Shown one piece after another: positions 60,619-64,000 of a stretch of DNA of 64,000 nucleotides. A model generated the notes under the pieces. It saw only the letters and a list, made by a program, of their open reading frames with translations, did not search any database and was not told the DNA's origin. Positions within the stretch are counted from its first letter, which is position 1; every line of letters starts with the position of its first letter. The stretch lies in contig CAZCDS010000010.1 in NCBI GenBank assembly GCA_964497585.1, forward strand, positions 1 to 64,000. The letters run 5' to 3'. The translations under genes were made by a program, and so were the position numbers. The stretch comes from CAZCDS01 sp964497585 (GTDB taxonomy: Bacteria > Desulfobacterota > Desulfomonilia > Desulfomonilales > Desulfomonilaceae).

Positions 60619-61980
60619 ATGCTGATGGAACGGACGGTGAAGCAGCAGGGGAAGACTCCGAGTCCCGACGAAATGCGCATGATACTCGACTCCGTGGCCG
60701 ACGGTGTCTTCACGGTGAACGAGGAGTTCGTCATCACTTCGTTCAACCGGGCCGCGGAGGAAATAACGGGCGTCAAGGTCCGCGAGGCGCTCGGGCGCCC
60801 TTGTTGTGAGGTCTTCCGGGCAGAGATCTGCGAGGCCGAGTGCGCACTCAAGCAGACGGTCCGCACGGGAGACTCGGTCGTTAATCGACCGATCTATATT
60901 CTTCGGGCCGATGGGGTTCGCGTTCCCATAAGTGTCAGCACGGCTATGCTTAAGGACGCGAATGGCAAACTCCTCGGGGGGGTTGAGACCTTCCGCGATC
61001 TCAGTCTGGTGGAGACACTCCGCAAGCAGGTCGATAAGTCCTACACCTTTGAAGACATGATCTCCCGCAATCCACGGATGCAGGAGATTTTCGGTATCCT
61101 GCCCGACGTTGCCATGAGTGACAGCACGATACTTATCGAGGGCGAAAGCGGTACAGGCAAGGAGCTGATCGCGAAGGCGCTCCACAATCTCTCCTCCCGA
61201 TCAGACGGCCCGCTCGTCACGGTCAATTGCGGCGCCATTCCCGACACCTTGCTCGAATCGGAGCTCTTCGGGTATCGCAAGGGAGCGTTCACCGACGCAA
61301 AGATAGACAAACCTGGGAGGTTCGAACAGGCGGATGGAGGAAGCCTGTTCCTTGACGAGATCGGCGACCTCGTGCCTGCTCTCCAGGTCCGGCTTCTCAG
61401 GGTCTTGCAGGATCACTCATTCGAGCCGCTCGGGGGAACCCGCCCCGTTAAGGTTGACGTGAGAGTTGTGGCTGCGGCGAACAGAGACCTCAGTGCCATG
61501 GTCGAGAAAGGAGAATTCCGCCGGGACCTCTACTACCGGGTTCAGGTTTTCAAGTTGGCGCTCCCGCCGCTTCGGGAAAGGAGAGAGGATATTCCCGTTC
61601 TCGCTCGGCATTTCATCGACCGATTCAATCGCATCAAGGGGCGGGATGTGACAGGACTCTCCCGCGACGCGCTCAATGCGTTCATGGATCACGACTGGCC
61701 CGGCAACATCAGGGAAATGGAAAACGCTATCGAACACGCGTTCATCCTGTGCCGTGGTGGTCTTATCGAGCTCAGCCACCTTCCTGAGCCTCTGAGCAGG
61801 GTTGCAGCGTCGTCCGGTCGACTTCCCGCCGGCGCCACACTCGAGGAGATTGAGGCACGGGTCATACGGGACGCGCTGGAAAGAAACAACGGCAGAAAGC
61901 TCGCCACCGCCCGTGAACTCGGCATCCACAAGACGACTCTGTGGAGAAAAATGAAACGTCTTGGGCTCGATCGGACATGA
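60619..61980 (+). CDS. PAS-containing sigma-54-dependent activator with GAFTDA loop
   Basis: A 453-residue NtrC-type regulator. Residues 18-135 are a PAS domain with clustered cysteines (GRPCCEVFRAEICEAECALK near 79-98). The AAA+ domain has EGESGTGKELIAKAL near 173, ELFGYRKGAFTDAKIDKPGR near 215 and GSLFLDEIGDLVP near 242. The sigma-54 contact loop reads GAFTDA instead of GAFTGA, a natural variant whose activation strength may differ. A FIS-type HTH (ARELGIHKTTLWRKMKRLGL) ends it. ATG 60619 or, with better ribosome-binding spacing from AGGA, ATG 60625 is the start. The target is unknown; the divergent PpiC gene is the nearest. Confidence 0.92.
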   Translation: MLMERTVKQQGKTPSPDEMRMILDSVADGVFTVNEEFVITSFNRAAEEITGVKVREALGRPCCEVFRAEICEAECALKQTVRTGDSVVNRPIYILRADGVRVPISVSTAMLKDANGKLLGGVETFRDLSLVETLRKQVDKSYTFEDMISRNPRMQEIFGILPDVAMSDSTILIEGESGTGKELIAKALHNLSSRSDGPLVTVNCGAIPDTLLESELFGYRKGAFTDAKIDKPGRFEQADGGSLFLDEIGDLVPALQVRLLRVLQDHSFEPLGGTRPVKVDVRVVAAANRDLSAMVEKGEFRRDLYYRVQVFKLALPPLRERREDIPVLARHFIDRFNRIKGRDVTGLSRDALNAFMDHDWPGNIREMENAIEHAFILCRGGLIELSHLPEPLSRVAASSGRLPAGATLEEIEARVIRDALERNNGRKLATARELGIHKTTLWRKMKRLGLDRT

Positions 61981-62109
61981 ATTGATCCATTGTGCCGCGC
62001 GTTCGTAAAGCTCCGCGGCTCGGTTGGGGAGCCGATATCGCCGGATCCCAGAGGGAAAAAAGTGACAAACCTCGTTACCCTAGAGATTTCAGGGAGATAG
62101 AATCCTGTT

Positions 62110-62544
62110 GTGAGCACGAACCTGCCACCAACTAGGGGCACGAGGTACAAGCTCGCCCGCGCTGTGACAAATGGGGACATTTCTACGGGCGATCTGATCT
62201 GGTGGCACCGGCAGCGGTGCGGGAAGAGCAAAGAGGTGCATGGGGCGACCAAGGAAGATCTTGCCGGCGGCACGCTTCCTTCGGGCCGGTTCGGGGCCGA
62301 CGCTGCCTGGTGGCAGATGCTGATCGTGGGTTTCAATCTCACCGCGGCCATGAAGCGCCTGATTTTGGGGGAAGCGCGGGTTACCAAGCGTTTCAAGGCG
62401 ATCCGGCCCTGGTTGATAAACCTGCTCGGTCGGTTGGTGGCCTAGTGCGGAGAGTTGATTATTCGCGTGATTGGGGAGCACCCGTCCAATGAAACGCTGC
62501 TCGTTGCCCGAAGAAACATGGTGAGCCTCTATGATTCGGGGTAG
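62110..62544 (+). pseudogene. IS1380-type transposase remnant
   Basis: The frame LIWWHRQRCGKSKEVHGATK, EDLAGGTLPSGRFGADAAWW and LTAAMKRLILGEARVTKRFK matches the C-terminal third of IS1380-family transposases, including the final catalytic Glu region. After LINLLGRLVA there is TAG (62443-62445), and the same frame then continues with CGELIIRVIGEHPSNETLLV ... ARRNMVSLYDSG to a natural end at 62544. The N-terminal two thirds are absent, so this is an inactive remnant. No terminal inverted repeat was identified with certainty. Confidence 0.8.
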
Positions 62545-63044
62545 TCCCAACAGGGGTTGTCAAAGGGGGAGGCGGTTGACGGGAGGCTGCGGCGGCCTGG
62601 AGGAGGAGGTCTTGCCCAGAACGCGGGGGTATCCATAAGGCATGGTCAATTGTGCCACGCTGAGTCATCAACGCGATCACAGCGGAAATCAGGTCTTGGA
62701 GCTACCCTTCACCGATCACCCCCTAAGCGTCCGCGAAAGCTGATCGGTGGATTCCGGACGCCACTGTTGTCTTGCGTTGCGAGTTTATGTCGATTATAAT
62801 TATAAGATCTAATGCAAAACGGTCCGGACATTGCTTCGGTCCATGCGAGCAAGCCAAGCCCTTTGCGAACTCGACCGGAGACAGGGGTCGGCCGGCGAAT
62901 GCGCAGATCAGGGTGTCAGGGCGCCCCACGGGTTAGGTATGCGAACGAGGGTCTCAGTACGAAGTGCTTTCGAAGTAGGCCGGTCCGCGGTGGTCCGAGA
63001 GCCGATCTATAAGGATTTGGGGACTTGGGGGGGGAGAAATCACG
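62545..63044. other. Stretch after the transposase remnant
   Basis: No gene. It holds an inverted repeat, CACCGATCA (62710-62718) and TGATCGGTG (62741-62749). GCGTCC/GGACGC (62727-62732 and about 62755-62760) interlocks with it. It may be an insertion-sequence end or a structured RNA. Confidence 0.4.
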
Positions 63045-63734
63045 GTGACTGATCAACTTGACTTCGCATTATTCGCCAAATGCGGGAGCGGGATGGTTGG
63101 CGTCTTCAAGACGTTCGTTACGGGTACGGCCCTCCTGCTGCTCATCGCTTTTCTGCTGACCTCTTGCAGTACGACTGCCTCAACCGACTCGCCGAAAGCC
63201 GTACCGAAGCCCCCGATAAACGTACAAGTGACCTACTCCGCCAAGGGCCTCTCAGTCACCTGGAAGCCGGTTCCTCGGGCAACTCACTACACCGTATTTT
63301 GGGGAAGAGACGAGGGCCGGTTCAGGCATCTCCGGGACACCCGCGGCTGTGCAATGGAGATCTCCGGGCTGCAACAGGGCGAGAAATACTTGGTCGCGGT
63401 AACTGCGTGGAATCAGCGAGGAGAAAGCGATTTCAGCGCAAAACGGATCATCGTATACGACAATGATGCGGAGAAGTCCTCTCACTACGTTGCCCTTGGC
63501 AAGGAAGCGATGGAGCGAGGCAGACTCGACGACGCGCAGGCGTACTTCAACGCCGCGGTGAGGCTTGCTCCTGAAGATCCGGAGACGTACCGGAGTCGGA
63601 GCCGATTCTACCGGAAAATCGCTCGATCCGACCTCGCTAAACAGGACTCCCGGTTAGCAGAAGAGCTTCGGAAAAAGAAATCTCCGGGCAAGAAGCCCGC
63701 GCCCCCTTGGGATAGAGCCGCGGGCAGCCGGTAG
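63045..63734 (+). CDS. Lipoprotein with fibronectin type III and TPR-like domains
   Basis: A 229-residue protein (213 if ATG 63093 is used). A lipoprotein signal ends in the lipobox LLTSC near residue 40 of the long form, so it is anchored to a membrane. The FN3 domain (PINVQVTYSAKGLSVTWKPV to SDFSAKRIIVY, about 57-140) is followed by a helical TPR-like pair (KEAMERGRLDDAQAYFNAAV, RLAPEDPETYRSRSRFY) and a basic tail (KKKSPGKKPAPPWDRAAGSR). ATG 63093 gives a canonical signal length, while GTG 63045 has the stronger ribosome-binding site (GGGGAG). It probably holds protein or sugar partners at the cell surface; no close family is recognised. Confidence 0.75.
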   Translation: MTDQLDFALFAKCGSGMVGVFKTFVTGTALLLLIAFLLTSCSTTASTDSPKAVPKPPINVQVTYSAKGLSVTWKPVPRATHYTVFWGRDEGRFRHLRDTRGCAMEISGLQQGEKYLVAVTAWNQRGESDFSAKRIIVYDNDAEKSSHYVALGKEAMERGRLDDAQAYFNAAVRLAPEDPETYRSRSRFYRKIARSDLAKQDSRLAEELRKKKSPGKKPAPPWDRAAGSR

Positions 63735-64000
63735 TACCTGTGTGAACAACTGCGGCACTCAGCTTGAATCACTCCTCCCCTATTCACCCCCTGGGCCGCA
63801 ACGGGAGCGAAGACTCAGGAGCGTCCACGATCCCTTGCGCGTCTTTGACTCCATCTTATAGCGCGCGTCCTAAACAATAACCGATTGCCTTAGGCGGGAG
63901 GCTTCGGTACCCTTGCAACCTGACGGCACTCGAAAGCTCCTGGTTTCGTACTCGAGCCTCCATGGTTTTGCCCTGGGATTGCAAGGTGATCACAGGCTAG
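63735..64000. other. End of window, no gene seen
   Basis: No open frame of note, no tRNA and no repeat shared with the rest of the window was recognised. Confidence 0.4.

Noticed and set aside
1..64000. CRISPR array
   Set aside because: No short regularly spaced direct repeats with unique spacers were found; the repeats present are long and widely spaced.

Overview
The window looks like chromosomal DNA from an uncultured anaerobic Desulfobacterota (former Deltaproteobacteria). The evidence is the gene content: two PAS-containing NtrC-type activators, a multiheme cytochrome c fused to a cytochrome b, a 2-hydroxyacyl-CoA dehydratase/benzoyl-CoA reductase-type subunit, LarB, DUF6178 and DUF2141 proteins, a DUF362/DUF6599 pair, and dense HEPN/MNT and PIN toxin-antitoxin modules. 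No rRNA, tRNA or CRISPR array was seen. A run of Ns at 55536-55545 marks a scaffold join, so this is probably a metagenome or draft assembly. Family names come from recognising the translated sequence; no search was run.

Region 1 (1-3.9 kb): a three-gene molybdenum hydroxylase operon (FAD, 2Fe-2S and molybdopterin subunits). Region 2 (3.9-24.4 kb): an accessory island. It carries a 1760-residue STAND-type NTPase with a putative nuclease N-terminus (candidate antiviral sensor), a PIN toxin-antitoxin pair, an SMP-30/ThDP-decarboxylase/carboxymuconolactone-decarboxylase-like catabolic set, a frameshifted zinc-finger PAS protein, a CPBP-like membrane protein, two exported ankyrin-repeat proteins (one split by an amber codon) and a HEPN/MNT pair. 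Seven same-orientation copies of a roughly 200-280 bp repeat separate these units like spacers between cassettes. A second 210 bp structured repeat precedes both the SMP-30 gene and the decarboxylase gene.

Region 3 (24.4-39.7 kb): a cysteine desulfurase-like enzyme with an apparent in-frame insertion, a second MNT/HEPN pair, LarB, a sigma-54 activator, a heptaheme cytochrome c/cytochrome b fusion with an EF-hand, a CBS protein, CarB, a MATE transporter and a secreted ankyrin/phosphodiester-glycosidase-like protein. Region 4 (39.7-51.6 kb): a gene remnant; a minus-strand run (Fe-alcohol dehydrogenase, cupin, aldo/keto reductase, DUF362, DUF6599) divergent from an AraC regulator, an arrangement like the YqhC/YqhD/DkgA aldehyde-stress locus; a truncated AraC paralogue coupled to a large guanylate/adenylate cyclase-AAA-TPR protein; an SpoIIAA-like protein; and a putative AbiC-type phage-abortive-infection membrane protein.

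Region 5 (51.6-64 kb): a flotillin and its NfeD/YuaF-like partner, a DUF2141 protein, the scaffold gap, a HgdB/BcrC-type subunit, a MarR regulator with a visible promoter and palindromic operator, a two-gene pair ending in DUF6178, a PpiC chaperone, a second sigma-54 activator, an IS1380-type transposase remnant and a lipoprotein. Several genes are visibly decayed, as expected of a region with repeat-mediated turnover.
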